DNA of 64,000 nucleotides, from positions 43,106 to 107,105 of the forward strand of contig JADKFC010000016.1 of NCBI GenBank assembly GCA_016717655.1. The letters are read 5' to 3'. Each line of letters begins with the position of its first letter. The stretch's first letter is position 1. This stretch comes from Saprospiraceae bacterium (GTDB taxonomy: Bacteria; Bacteroidota; Bacteroidia; Chitinophagales; Saprospiraceae). The notes beneath the pieces are model-generated. The model searched no databases. It saw only the letters and a list, made by a program, of their open reading frames with translations, and was not told the DNA's origin. A program made the position numbers and the translations under genes. Below are positions 31,389 to 41,908 of the stretch, one piece after another.

Positions 31389-34300
31389 TTATTCCATCCT
31401 CAACCACTTGATGGTATTTAAGGTTTCGCCACCTTTCAACACCATGGTGTAGATGCCGGGGATCAGATCTTCCGTATCCAGGACATTGATGCCATTGTTC
31501 AATTGGTTCACTTTTTTCACCTCTCTTCCCATTGCATCCAAAACGGACAAGGTATAGGCATTGTCGTTTTCAATAACCACATTTACAAATACCTGTGTAG
31601 TACCCGGGTTGGGGAAGATGTCGAATTCTCCATCCAAGCTGCGGGTAAGGGCTTCTTCGATTTCAACAATTTCTGCATTGGTATTGCCTCCCGGAGGGTA
31701 CCTTGAACTACTTTATAACGACCACTACAATTAGAAGTTCCAAATTGGTCAGTTAATGTCATATCAAAATTCCTTACCTGGTTGAAATCAGCAGGGCTCA
31801 CAGGCAGACAGTTTCTGTATACCAAACCTTTGTCATTGTTGTTATATACCCCATTTGGTGTTGCGTCCAAACACGCACCATTGGTTGTCCAGTTAAAGGC
31901 CACATTGGTGAGGGTTCTTTTAACCTGACGAGTCAAAGTACCCGGAGAGTATGAAAAAGTACCTCCATCTAAAGCTGCTGCATCAATCAAATAAACATCT
32001 GCAGTACCTGGACCATTGTAGGCAAGGTTTCCTGGATAGGCATAAACGGTAATAATGTTACCGCATACTGGTGTTGGAGCTGTACATGGGTTAACCGGAG
32101 TTTCAATGACCACCATTACTGAAGAATAACAACCCAGGTCATCAGTTACATAGTAGGTATAATAACCAGGATTTAACCCTTCGGTTGGAGGATTGTTGGG
32201 ACTATAAGTCAATTGACCGTAACCTCCATTGGCAGAAAGACTAACACTTGCTGTTAATTGTTGACAAGGGGCAGGTGTTACCTCAGCTGTCAATGAGATT
32301 TCAGGGCTAACTGATACAGTAAATGAGCATACAGCAGTAGCCCCTCCTTCATCTGTTGCTACATACGTAACGGTGGATACTCCAGCCGGAAATTCATCGC
32401 CTGGATTAAAGTTACTGCTTAATTCAACATTACCACAATCATCGGTGGCTGATGGTAGTGCCCATTCAGCGATCAAAGACCCGCAAACAGAAATATTTTG
32501 AGGACACTGTGTCAAAACAGGAGCTGCATTTGGAGCTTGTTCCACTAATACACCCCAGTTATTGTTTGTTGTGGTGTTATATCCGTCTACCAAAATATAA
32601 TAGGTCTCTCCTCCCTGTAGGCAAACAGGCTCAATTCTTGACCACAGGCCTGAACCTGGAACCACATTGTCATCATTGGCCGCAATCATGGTAAAACTAC
32701 CAAAACTACAGTCTGTTGCACTGTATAACGCCATTTGGCTATCAAAATCCTGATTTGTCATGGTAAATGAGTACTTACCCGCGTTTTCAGGGGTAAAAGT
32801 AAACCAGACAGAGTTTTTGGTACCTGTATTGTTACACCATGTATTTTGGCTTCTACAGGTAGATCCCGGAGGAACCACTTCATTGGCTTCAGAAGTTGCC
32901 CCCGCATTGGAAAATTGACCATTGTTTCCAACTTCCAATTCGATGGCATCGCATACGTTATCTCCATTAACCGAAATTTGAATAGAAATTATATTAGAAA
33001 ACGCATCCGTACAACCAGCATCCGAAGCTTTACATCTCAAGTAAAAAGTACCACCTGCAACAAACGTAATGTTTGTATTTTCAGTGTTAGCTCCAACAAT
33101 ATTTGAATAGGTACCTCCAGCTGAAGTAGCTGATTGCCACTGCAAGCTACCTACACTGCCCGTAACTGTAAATGGTTGAGCTTCATAAGTTTCTCCTGTA
33201 GCGGGGCCGCTCGCATTTCCACCTACTGGTTGAGGCACAATTTCCACGGTAACAGGAACACTGGCACCCGCTTCTTGATTTGATTCACAACCTACTACAC
33301 AATAAAAAACAGTTGTAACCTCCAATGCCGGAGTTGTAAAAGTATTACCATTAGCACCCTGAATTGGTCCATTGTCATCAAACCATTGATAAGTAACTCC
33401 AATCCCTGATGTCTGATTTTGTAGGCTTAACACTGAACTTCCGCCAACACATGCTCTTGTCACTGTGGCTAGGGTATTCCCAGGATTGGGGATGCCAGTA
33501 CATAATTGAGGTTCTACAAGTTCGACTACATAGTCCTCAACATTGGCATAAGCCCCATTGTAGCAAGGTTCGTTTCCATCATCATCCCAACCGATGACCC
33601 TCATTCCTGTAAGGCCACCCATAACTTCTAATGGAATGGAAATGCTTCCATTTAATGTATAAGGACTTGCGCTGGTAGATTCACCCAACAGTAGGTTTTC
33701 ACCCGGATCATTATAGTTTCCATTTCTGTTAAAATCAATAAACACCCTGACTACATATGAATACCCTGTTTGTAGAGTGACAGACATTGGATATGTATCG
33801 CCACCTGTCAAAACCGGTACTGGCAAGCCAGTTGTAAAATCTTGATATCTCGTTGTTGAAACATTGGGATTTGACAAGGTACCCAAAACAACATTGGTTA
33901 TACCATTGCCATCAATTGAAGTAGGAACAGCCGTGCAATAACATTGATAAAAATCCTTAAGTCCAATAAGCACAGGGCTTGAAGTTCCTGTAGAATTGTT
34001 ACAAGTAACCTCACATCTATAGTACTTTGCGCTGTTTATGGTAGCTGAAATGGCAGCTGTCGTTCCTAAATTTGTAACGTTATTTGTAAAAGCCATATCA
34101 TCAGCGCTCTGCCATTGGTAAGTTACCCCACCACCAGATGTTGCATTCTGAAGGGAAAGATTCACGGAGCCGCCAACACAGGCAGTAGCAGCACTGGCTA
34201 TAGTATTTCCGGGATTAGGTGTTCCTGAACAGTTGTTTGTTACTTCAGTTAATGATATATTATCAAAATTTAGATAATAATCGCCTGTTCCATATGTGGC

Positions 34301-34768
34301 ATTAAACCTGATAAACAAAGCTCCAGCTGATGGCGTAAATGTAAATGATTTATTTGCACAACTCCCGGAAACAACATGGTTATTTTGATCAACTGTTGCA
34401 ATGTTAGTCCATGGTCCTGAAGCAGTTGCTCCATACTGAACAACAAAATTTCCCCAGTTACCTGAAGTACCGGTAGTGTTGGCACTCCAATTGGCAACCT
34501 TGTAGTCAAATGATATGGTAGTTAATCCCCCCAATGATGTTCCGACTTGCGGTGAAACCATTGCTCCCTGTGAACCACTACTATAAATGTTTTTTCTCAT
34601 CGCACCACCAGACCCACCACAAGCAGTTGTCCCCGTAAAACGGGTAAATACGGTGTAGCTACCATTGTTGGTATCAAAGTTTTGTAAGTAGTTTACCTGA
34701 CCTTTTGCTGAATTTAGATACCCTAAACACACAAGTACCAGGAAAAGTAAGTGTAATTTTTTCATCAT
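31389..34768 (-). CDS. secreted GEVED/HYR protein with T9SS type A sorting domain (frameshifted)
   Basis: About 1,120 residues. Signal peptide MMKKLHLLFLVLVCLGYLNSAKG. Then: a MAM/CBM-like beta-sandwich (about 25-180, ISFDYKVANWSANTTG); an Ig-like unit; a GEVED domain (about 300-420, VFIDFNRNGNYNDPGE … NVEDYVVEL); another Ig-like unit; a PPC-like region (about 605-740, NSVWFTFTPENAGKYSFT … AANDDN); an HYR domain; and a final beta domain. The C-terminal sorting domain is in the next frame (31637-31389: FDIFPNPGTTQVFVNV … KWLRME). One indel in the CCTCCGGGAGG stretch near 31690 rejoins them (GGNTNAEIVEIEEALTRSL). T9SS substrate; the binding domains suggest adhesion or glycan contact. Confidence 0.85.
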
Positions 34769-35089
34769 GTAATAGATTTGTTTGGTTGAATATTTAACAA
34801 TACCGCAAACTGCGGTTTCTTTTTCATATCTTATTTTTCAACCTTAGACCAGAAGCTCTTTTTTAAGCTCAAAACACCCAAAAATAACCAAATTAACTAT
34901 AATACAAATATTTATGCCAAATTTTTGTTGGCAACTCTTGAAAACAGCAATCAATTTAGATTAAATGTAAACAAATTTTAAAATAATATTTTAAAACACC
35001 TTATTTAATTCGCCATACTTTGAATTAACCAAATATTAATTCAAAAATGATACAAGAAATTGCAAAAATCCAAATTAAATTTTATCCCC
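34769..35089. other. intergenic region (321 bp)
   Basis: AT-rich upstream region of the GEVED gene. A small hairpin ACCGCA-AAC-TGCGGT followed by a T-rich stretch (about 34802-34825) points in the + direction and has no gene to terminate; its role is unclear. No gene seen. Confidence 0.4.
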
Positions 35090-35926
35090 CTAAAACGCCC
35101 TATGCTTCTCCCCTCCCCTCATCGTCCTTGCTACCAGGGCATCGGCCCAGGTATCCGGGAGCCAGCCAGACACAAGTCGGAATAAAAACTTTTTACGGTG
35201 GATAAGGTACCGGGTTTTGGGACTCCTACTCTCCAGCGCATGGCCAGCAGCCTTACAAACTTCACTGACAGGAAGGCCACTGCGTTCGGCATTTTCTATG
35301 ATTTTATCCGCGTTTTTGAGCATGGACCCATATCGTGAATCCAAAAATCTATCGAGGGTGCCTTTGCTCTTATTCCAAATGGGTGTTTTGATGGGTCCGG
35401 GCTCGATGGCCATAACTTTGATACCAAATGAAGCCAACTCCCTGCGGTACACATCGGTCATGCTCTCAAGAGCATGTTTAGAGATGCAATAGGCGCCTGT
35501 AAACGGGGAACTGAAAAGTCCGGAAACAGAACTCAGATTGAGGATCCTGGAGCCTTCCGACATCAGTGGAATCATCGCATTGGTGATCCTTCTGATGGCT
35601 AACACATTGGTGTCTATGAGTCGCTCAAATTCTTCATCGGGCAACAATTCCATGGGACCGGCAATGGCTATTCCGGCATTGTTGATCAAGGCAAAAAGGG
35701 GTGTTGATCCCAGGGCTTGCTTTACCTTCTGTACAAAAGCTTCTATGCCTGGTTTGTCATTGACATCGTACAGAATGGGAATAAATCCGGGAATAGAAAG
35801 TAGGTCAGTGGCGTCCCCTTCTTTTCGTATACTGCCAATAACCTTGTAACCCTTAGAAAGAAAATGATGCGCCAGGCCTTGCCCGATACCGGTAGAAACC
35901 CCTGTGATGACTATGTACTTGTCCAA
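35090..35926 (-). CDS. short-chain dehydrogenase/reductase
   Basis: Classical SDR, 278 aa. NAD(P)-binding TGVSTGIGQGLA, the NNAG block (LFALINNAGIAIAGPM), catalytic Ser in LNLSSVSGLF and YxxxK in GAYCISKHAL. The C-terminal PKTRYLIHRKKFLFRLVSGWLPDTWADALVA resembles retinol/steroid/sphingoid-type SDRs; both sequences are quoted only as landmarks. It follows the crotonase by 3 nt and the desaturase just before it, so the three form an operon. Acting on a lipid carbonyl is an inference from context; a 3-ketosphinganine-reductase role is possible but unproven. Confidence 0.85.
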   Translation of the reverse strand: MDKYIVITGVSTGIGQGLAHHFLSKGYKVIGSIRKEGDATDLLSIPGFIPILYDVNDKPGIEAFVQKVKQALGSTPLFALINNAGIAIAGPMELLPDEEFERLIDTNVLAIRRITNAMIPLMSEGSRILNLSSVSGLFSSPFTGAYCISKHALESMTDVYRRELASFGIKVMAIEPGPIKTPIWNKSKGTLDRFLDSRYGSMLKNADKIIENAERSGLPVSEVCKAAGHALESRSPKTRYLIHRKKFLFRLVSGWLPDTWADALVARTMRGGEKHRAF

Positions 35927-35929
35927 GAT

Positions 35930-36694
35930 TTATTTGCCTTTAAATTCAGCCTTTCTTTTTTCCACAAAGGCGGCTGCACCTTCGCGGGCATCTTCGGTGA
36001 TCAGACACTTTCCAAAAAGTTGGTGTTCCAAAACATAACCGGCCTTACCTTCATCAGAGGCGTTGACACATTGCAAAATATAGTCTACCGCAATCGGCGC
36101 TTTGGCTGCAATTTTGGCTAAAATAGACCTGGCTGCTTCTACTTCTTTTCCCTGTTCTGTAACCTGATTGACCAGTCCCAAGCGATGGGCTTCAGCTGCA
36201 TCGATCATATCCGCGGTTAATAATAATTCGATGGCCTTTGGTTTGCCAATATAGTGAACCAACCTTTGGGTAGCTCCATAACCCGGTAACAGGCCCAGGT
36301 TGACCTCGGGTTGGCCAAACTTTGCCTTTTCTCCAGCCACCCTCATGTGGCAGGCCATGGCCAATTCACAACCACCACCCAGGGCAAAGCCATTGACGGC
36401 AGCTATGACGGGGGCATGAAAATTTTCGATGGCAAAATAAACGTCCTGCCCTTTTTTGGAAAGGGCCGAACCTTCCTCTTCGGTCAAGGAGGCAAACTCC
36501 TTGATGTCTGCACCGGCAGCAAAGGCTTTTTCTCCACTGCCCGTAATGATCGCTCCTTTGATGGCAGCATCTCCTCTATGACTTCTAAAAAAATCACCGA
36601 GCCCATCCATCACGGCGCGGTTGATGGCATTGAGTGCCTCAGGTCTTTCGATGGTAATTAAAGCGATGCCATTTTCAATATTGACCGATACCAT
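35930..36694 (-). CDS. enoyl-CoA hydratase/crotonase-family protein
   Basis: 254 aa crotonase fold. The oxyanion-hole block AFAAGADIKEFASL and ALGGGCELAMACHMR are present, with the Glu of EVNLGLLPGYGATQRL and another acidic residue expected for hydratase activity. Hydrates trans-2-enoyl-CoA in fatty-acid oxidation by family. The gene starts 9 nt after the desaturase stop and ends 3 nt before the SDR gene. Intact in one frame. Confidence 0.9.
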   Translation of the reverse strand: MVSVNIENGIALITIERPEALNAINRAVMDGLGDFFRSHRGDAAIKGAIITGSGEKAFAAGADIKEFASLTEEEGSALSKKGQDVYFAIENFHAPVIAAVNGFALGGGCELAMACHMRVAGEKAKFGQPEVNLGLLPGYGATQRLVHYIGKPKAIELLLTADMIDAAEAHRLGLVNQVTEQGKEVEAARSILAKIAAKAPIAVDYILQCVNASDEGKAGYVLEHQLFGKCLITEDAREGAAAFVEKRKAEFKGK

Positions 36695-36703
36695 ATAAAT
36701 AGT

Positions 36704-37714
36704 TTAAACGGTTTGACTTTCTTTTATTCTGATTCCTTCTGTAAAATCAGATTCTGAATCTCTTGTTACATTGATACCTCCCTTATTTTCTCTAATGGTA
36801 CGAGAATACAAAGACATGTTTTTATCTGTTAGAAACTTCCATACCAAAGACGACCATGATGTATGTGAAACCAGGTTATCGTAAAATTCCGGGGCAATGG
36901 CCTTAATTTCTGGCAGCTTATTCCATGGTATGTAAGAAAAATCATGGTGCTCATTGTGGTAGCCTACATTGAATGCCAGTTTATTTAGCGGACCATAATA
37001 GCTATACGTTTCCTGCGGTGCCGCTACCAGATAGTGTTCCTGGATCCATCTACCTCCCAGGGGATGCAAGCCCACTGAAAAGAAAAACGAAGCCATCAGG
37101 TAAAGCAGGGCATTGAGGCCAAAGAAATAAAACAACAATACATCCACCGCAAGTACCACAAAGAGGTCGATCCACATCCAAAGGCTGTTGAATTCTACTT
37201 CTTTCAGGCGGGGTGGCCTGGTCAATTGAAAAATGGGAAAGAACAGCAACCAGATGGCCTTGCCCACAAAGGAATTGCCTATTAATTTTGCCTCCCATAC
37301 GCTGGGTATATCGGCATCTATGTCGTAATGACCTTGAAATGCATGGTGTTTGAGGTGGTATTTTCTGAATTGCACAGAGCTGGGAAAACCATTGGGAATA
37401 TCACATAAAATACCCGCCCATAGATTGGCTACCCTCGACTTAAAAACCATGTTGTGGGCACACTCATGGATAAGCGTAAATAGTGCGTGATTGGCAAAGG
37501 CACCAACGGCATAAGCCATCAACAAGACCCAGTACCAGGCTAGGCCCGATGAAACATAAGCTAATACCAATTGTAAGGAAACAACCCCAACGATGTAAGC
37601 AAAGGTCATGGGATTTCTGCCCATAAGTTCTTTGATCTGTGGATATTTTTTGATGATTTCGCGGGTCCTCCCAATGTGGGGTTCTGCGTCCTGGCTAACT
37701 AAAAATTCTTTCAT
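36704..37714 (-). CDS. fatty-acid desaturase of the dihydroceramide Delta4-desaturase (DES) type
   Basis: 336 aa integral membrane di-iron desaturase. Three histidine boxes: HECAH (about residue 104), HLKHH (about 143) and NEHHD (about 255). Around these, the spacing and words LGLHPLGGRWIQEHY-like and ETYSYYGPLNKLAFNVGYHN closely follow eukaryotic dihydroceramide desaturases, including the ETYSYYGPLN word. Two pairs of membrane helices flank the boxes. Bacteroidota make sphingolipids, so a sphingoid or dihydroceramide substrate is plausible; acyl-lipid desaturation is the alternative. Its operon partners are a crotonase and an SDR. Confidence 0.88.
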   Translation of the reverse strand: MKEFLVSQDAEPHIGRTREIIKKYPQIKELMGRNPMTFAYIVGVVSLQLVLAYVSSGLAWYWVLLMAYAVGAFANHALFTLIHECAHNMVFKSRVANLWAGILCDIPNGFPSSVQFRKYHLKHHAFQGHYDIDADIPSVWEAKLIGNSFVGKAIWLLFFPIFQLTRPPRLKEVEFNSLWMWIDLFVVLAVDVLLFYFFGLNALLYLMASFFFSVGLHPLGGRWIQEHYLVAAPQETYSYYGPLNKLAFNVGYHNEHHDFSYIPWNKLPEIKAIAPEFYDNLVSHTSWSSLVWKFLTDKNMSLYSRTIRENKGGINVTRDSESDFTEGIRIKESQTV

Positions 37715-37794
37715 AAGGAGTTTTTCTTAAGTTTTGCCAAAGATAAGGCGTTCTCTACAAAAAACCCTATAATGTTTTGTGGTGAATTCCTGAA

Positions 37795-38997
37795 TTAGCC
37801 GCCGATTTCTGATTTTTTTCCAAAAACCCGGTAACCTGCCAATAGGGTTGCTAAAAGGATGACTATGGAAAAATAACCCAGGGCCGGGTAGTGCAATAAG
37901 CTGCCATCATTGTTTTTGATTACCACCCAGCCTGCCACCAGCGAAGCAAGGCCTGTGCCCATCTGCTGCATAAATGAATTAAAACTTTGAAAACTACCCC
38001 TGAATTGGGGTTCGACCACATTACTTATCAAAGTGGAAGCGGTAACCCCCCTTCCTGTAGCCACCGTGAACCACAAACAAAATATAAAGACTACCCACAC
38101 AATGTTCAGATCGGGCAGGTGGGTAATCAATACCACCAGGGGAAGACTCAGCAGCAAACATAGAATATAGGTTCTCCACTTTCCGTATTTATCAGAAAGG
38201 GCACCAATGATGTTGGCGGCAAAAAAAGCGCAGATGCCCCCAAACAAATAAACCAGGGGCGTATGCTGCTTATCAATGCCCTTGTTGAACTCCAAAAACG
38301 GATTGATAAAGGGTATGATAATAAAATGCCCCATAAACATTAGCCCTGAAAATAAAAGAGCACGTCTCTGGTTGACATTGGCAAAAACCTGTTTAATTAC
38401 CTGGGTGGAAGAAGGTGGATCCTGCTGTGTTAGGTGAACCGTCATAGAGGGCAGATCTTTGTGCAAAAAAGGCAACAAGGCCAGACCCAATACAGCCACT
38501 AAAATAAAGGGTGCGTGCCATGAAATCAAATTGGCAAGGTAAAGGGCAAATGGCACACCTAAGGTGGAAGAAACAGCAAAAGCTGCCATGACCCTACCCA
38601 TGGCCTTGCCTCTTCTTTCAAAAGGAATGAGGTCGGCAATGATGGAAATAACCTGGGCTGCCAATAAGCCTCCAAAAACACCGGCTGTGACCCTGGCAAG
38701 CAAAAGCCATTCGTAAGAGGGAGCCAGACCGCAGGCAAGGGTACCTATCAAAAAGCCAAGGTAACCTCTGATTAATATTTGTTTCCGATCGTACTTGTTG
38801 GCATAAAAGGCAGCCAGAAAGCTTGATATACCGGCACTAAAAGCATAGGCACTGACCAGGATGGTGAATTGGGATGCTGACAATCCAAAAGAAGGTATCA
38901 GGTAATTGCCCAACGGCATCATGATCATAAAATCCAGGATGTGGGTAAAATTAATCGCAGCTAGTAAAAACAGGATCCTGGACTCTTTTATGGGCAT
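37795..38997 (-). CDS. MFS transporter
   Basis: 400 aa, twelve predicted hydrophobic segments. It begins RILFLLAAINFTHILDFMIMMPLG and has the loop 2-3 motif as NKYDRKQILIRG, and a second half with GALSDKYGKWR. Resembles the drug/arabinose-efflux group (AraJ-like). Reading frame intact. Lies 80 nt upstream of the desaturase gene on the same strand. Substrate unknown. Confidence 0.85.
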   Translation of the reverse strand: MPIKESRILFLLAAINFTHILDFMIMMPLGNYLIPSFGLSASQFTILVSAYAFSAGISSFLAAFYANKYDRKQILIRGYLGFLIGTLACGLAPSYEWLLLARVTAGVFGGLLAAQVISIIADLIPFERRGKAMGRVMAAFAVSSTLGVPFALYLANLISWHAPFILVAVLGLALLPFLHKDLPSMTVHLTQQDPPSSTQVIKQVFANVNQRRALLFSGLMFMGHFIIIPFINPFLEFNKGIDKQHTPLVYLFGGICAFFAANIIGALSDKYGKWRTYILCLLLSLPLVVLITHLPDLNIVWVVFIFCLWFTVATGRGVTASTLISNVVEPQFRGSFQSFNSFMQQMGTGLASLVAGWVVIKNNDGSLLHYPALGYFSIVILLATLLAGYRVFGKKSEIGG

Positions 38998-39006
38998 ATA
39001 GTTGTT

Positions 39007-39596
39007 TTAGTTAATGATCTTTTTTTTGAGGGCTTCAAATTCTTCTTCCGAAATAATACCCTTTTCTTTCATATCCGCCAGTTCTTTGATCTTGTCTACC
39101 AGGGTAGAGGCCGATGCATTGGACTTCACCTTTTCCTGCTCTTTTTGTAAGTCTTTGGCCAGGTCCTTACCCTTTTCAAATTTTTCGTCGTAATACTTCT
39201 TAAATCTGGCAGGGTCAAAGTCTAACAAAGTACCGCCGGTTTCAAAGTGTTTTTGAAGGCTTCTCCCAGGGCATAGCTGGTAGCGCCTGACAAAACAGCC
39301 ATGGTAACCCCTCCTAAAACGGAACCAACACCTGGTATAAATTTTACGGCTCTTGCCCCAATCCTGGCCAGACCGGTGCCGGTTAGTGCTGTAATTCTGG
39401 CCTTGCCTTCTGTTTGTTTAAAATCTATATCATACAAGGTGGCTAATTGTCGGATCATGTCCAACTGAATGGCGCTGACGGCAAACCAATCTACAATGGG
39501 CACCGGTATGAGTCCTGCCCCCATCGACCACATCATGTGATTTTTAATGATGGAAGATGCTTCGTCTTGTCTGTTTTTAATAATCGGATCACTCAT
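39007..39596 (-). CDS. DUF697-type membrane protein fused to a SHOCT domain (frameshifted)
   Basis: Two frames make one protein. 39596-39222 is a DUF697/YcjF-type small membrane domain (IKNHMMWSMGAGLIPVPIVDW, GTGLARIGARAVKFIPGVGS, hydrophobic VLGGVTMAVLSGATSYALG). 39228-39007 is a coiled charged linker ending in a SHOCT motif (IKELADMKEKGIISEEEFEA). Adding one base to the T-run at 39250-39254 gives EAFKKHFETGGTLLDFDPAR, a seamless join, for about 195 aa. DUF697 proteins are often linked to stress or GTPase systems; function unknown. 9 nt before the MFS gene. Confidence 0.75.
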
Positions 39597-39689
39597 GATT
39601 CTGTCTTTTTATAATAAGAATACAAAAGTGATCACTTTCGTTCGGCTGGAACGAATATTTTCGATCAACGGTCACATTTAAACGATGGT

Positions 39690-40747
39690 TCAGATCACTT
39701 CTTCCAACCAGTGGAATTTATCCTCCACTTCCTGGGTCCTGAGTTTGTTGATGGTGTCTTTGATCATCGGTGCAATGGTAAATGAATCCGGATCCAATTC
39801 GATGCGGGTGTCTTTATATCCAATCAGACTTACCGGACTAACCACAGCAGCGGTACCTGTACCAAAAACTTCCTGGAGGGTGCCATTTTGAGATGCCAAA
39901 ACCAGCTCATCGATGGTCACCGGTCTTTCTACCACTTTGTGGCCTTTGTCTTCCAACAGTTGGATGGCGCAGGCCCTGGTGATGCCTTTTAAGATGGCAC
40001 CATCCGTAGCAGGGGTTACCACTTCACCGTCGATGACAAAAAAGATATTCATGGTTCCTACCTCCTGCACAAACTTATGGTGAATGGCATCCAGCCACAT
40101 CACCTGGTCATAACCTTCTGCTCTTGCATTTCTGGCTGGCAAAAGAGAAGCAGCATAGTTACCTGCTGTCTTGGCCTCTCCTACTCCACCTACTACTGCA
40201 CGAACGTAGTGTTCATCGGCTTTTAATTTCACCGGTTGGTTGTAATAAGGTCCTACTGGCAGGCACATGATGATAAACTTATAGGTATCTGACTGTCTCA
40301 CACCGATGGACTCATCCGTAGCATACATCAAAGGACGAATGTAAAGGGCGCTTCCCTCCTGAGGTGGAATCCAGGCTGCATCGATGGCAACCAACTTCCT
40401 GAGACCGTCTAAAAACAACTCAGCTGGAATTTCCGGCATACACATCCTCCTGGCCGATTCATTCAACCTCACAGAGTGCTGTTCGGGACGAAAAAGAAGA
40501 GGATTACCCGCCTTGCTTTTGGAGGCTTTCATTCCTTCAAAGATTGCCTGTCCGTAGTGCCATGCCAAATTTCCCGGTGTGTAGGGATCATGTCCAATGG
40601 AACGATTTCAGGGTTGACCCATTGTCCGTCAGCATAATCTACTACAAACATATGGTCTGTAAATACCTTGCCGAAGGGAATGTTGTTGAAGTCAAGCGAA
40701 TCGATTCTGGAATTGGCGGTCTTGGTAATTTTTATCTCCTGATTCAT
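39690..40747 (-). CDS. ilvE: branched-chain amino-acid aminotransferase (frameshifted)
   Basis: PLP enzyme for the last step of Val/Leu/Ile synthesis and first step of breakdown; about 353 aa. N-terminal 72 residues from 40747 (FGKVFTDHMFVVDYADGQW), then LAWHYGQAIFEGMKA in the next frame. Catalytic lysine in GEAKTAGNYAASL; also GYDQVMWLDA, EVGTMNIFFV and ITRACAIQLLED. A lost base near 40580 (restored DPYTPGNLAWHYGQ) explains the split. Class II BCAT layout. Divergent from the + strand genes at 40899. Confidence 0.92.
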
Positions 40748-40898
40748 GCCAGTGAGGTTTAGGAATTAACTAACTTTGTTGCCTGCCCCGGCAAACGATG
40801 TTTTGTTTGAGGGACAGGACAAAGGTAAAAGGTAAATTTTATATTTTAAAAATTATTTTTTCGAAATTTTATTATTTTAAAATGGCTTTTGCCATACA

Positions 40899-41327
40899 AT
40901 GTTCTTAATTGAGATGACCGATCTTTATTTCGATATTAAACAGATTGCAGAAGAAAATAAGGTAGCCAATTGTGACAACTTATTGTTAGTACCAGAAAAA
41001 GAGAAAAACGACAGTAGTGTGACTTTGCTAAAGGCCATCATTACCGCTTTAAAACTGGATTTAGACAAAAATTTTCGCTTGATTTGGGTGCCGGAATCAG
41101 GATATTCTGCGGGAAGAAATTTCAGTGCCTATCAAAAAATATTGGTCCTGGGTTGTACCGCTGATCAGTTGGGTCTCAACTTTGAAGAAAAAAAATACCG
41201 CATCCTCCAGATGGAAGGCCAGCGTCTGTTGTTTGGCGACGGTCCCACTACCCTCTCCGCCGACACCGCCAAAAAAGGATTGTTGTGGAAATCACTACAA
41301 GTTATGTTTGATCTGGTCAAACAATGA
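40899..41327 (+). CDS. conserved-looking hypothetical protein upstream of rdgB
   Basis: 142 aa, family not recognised. It begins at ATG 40899, or at the in-frame ATG 40914 (MTDLYFDIKQIAEEN). A mixed alpha/beta pattern with VTLLKAIITALKLDLDKNF, KILVLGCTADQLGLNF and GQRLLFGDGPTTLSA. The stop overlaps the rdgB start by 4 nt (ATGA), so the two are translationally coupled; a role in nucleotide or DNA metabolism is only a guess from this. Confidence 0.7.
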   Translation: MFLIEMTDLYFDIKQIAEENKVANCDNLLLVPEKEKNDSSVTLLKAIITALKLDLDKNFRLIWVPESGYSAGRNFSAYQKILVLGCTADQLGLNFEEKKYRILQMEGQRLLFGDGPTTLSADTAKKGLLWKSLQVMFDLVKQ

Positions 41328-41908
41328 AAGAACAGCTGATTCTTGCTTCCCGAAACAAGGGGAAGATCAAAGAAATAGAATTCCTCCTTAAAGACAGTCC
41401 CTATGAAGTAATAGGCATGGATGCCGCCGGCTTCTCTGACGACATAGAAGAAACGGGCACCACCCTGGCCGAAAATGCCGAACTAAAAGCCCGCTACCTC
41501 CACCACAAAACAGGCAAGGCCGTCCTTGCCGAAGATTCCGGACTCTTTATCGATGCCCTTGGTGGCGCCCCCGGGATCTGGTCGGCCCGCTACGCTGGCA
41601 ACCATGGCAATGACCTTGCCAACCTAGAGCTCGTCCTTCAAAACATGCAAGGCCAAAACAACCGCACCGCCCATTTCGCCGCCTGCCTCTGCTTCATCGA
41701 CCATGAAGGCATTGCCCATTTTTTCACAGGCAGCCTGCACGGAGTTATCACCCACGAGCCCATCGGACAAAATGGCTTTGGCTATGATCCCATCTTTATC
41801 CCCGATGGCTATGAAGTAACCAATGCCCAATTGGATCCGGCTGTGAAAAACAGCATGAGCCACCGGGCTGAAGCCATAGGCAAGTGGTTGGGATTTATTC
41901 AGCCATAG
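41324..41908 (+). CDS. rdgB: XTP/dITP diphosphatase (RdgB/HAM1 family)
   Basis: House-cleaning pyrophosphatase that hydrolyses non-canonical purine NTPs (ITP, XTP). 194 aa with all blocks: LASRNKGKIKEIEFLL, the acidic LAEDSGLFIDALGGAPGIWS, NGFGYDPIFIP and MSHRAEA. ATG overlaps the upstream stop. The stop codon's final G is the first base of a palindromic repeat element. Confidence 0.95.
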   Translation: MKEQLILASRNKGKIKEIEFLLKDSPYEVIGMDAAGFSDDIEETGTTLAENAELKARYLHHKTGKAVLAEDSGLFIDALGGAPGIWSARYAGNHGNDLANLELVLQNMQGQNNRTAHFAACLCFIDHEGIAHFFTGSLHGVITHEPIGQNGFGYDPIFIPDGYEVTNAQLDPAVKNSMSHRAEAIGKWLGFIQP

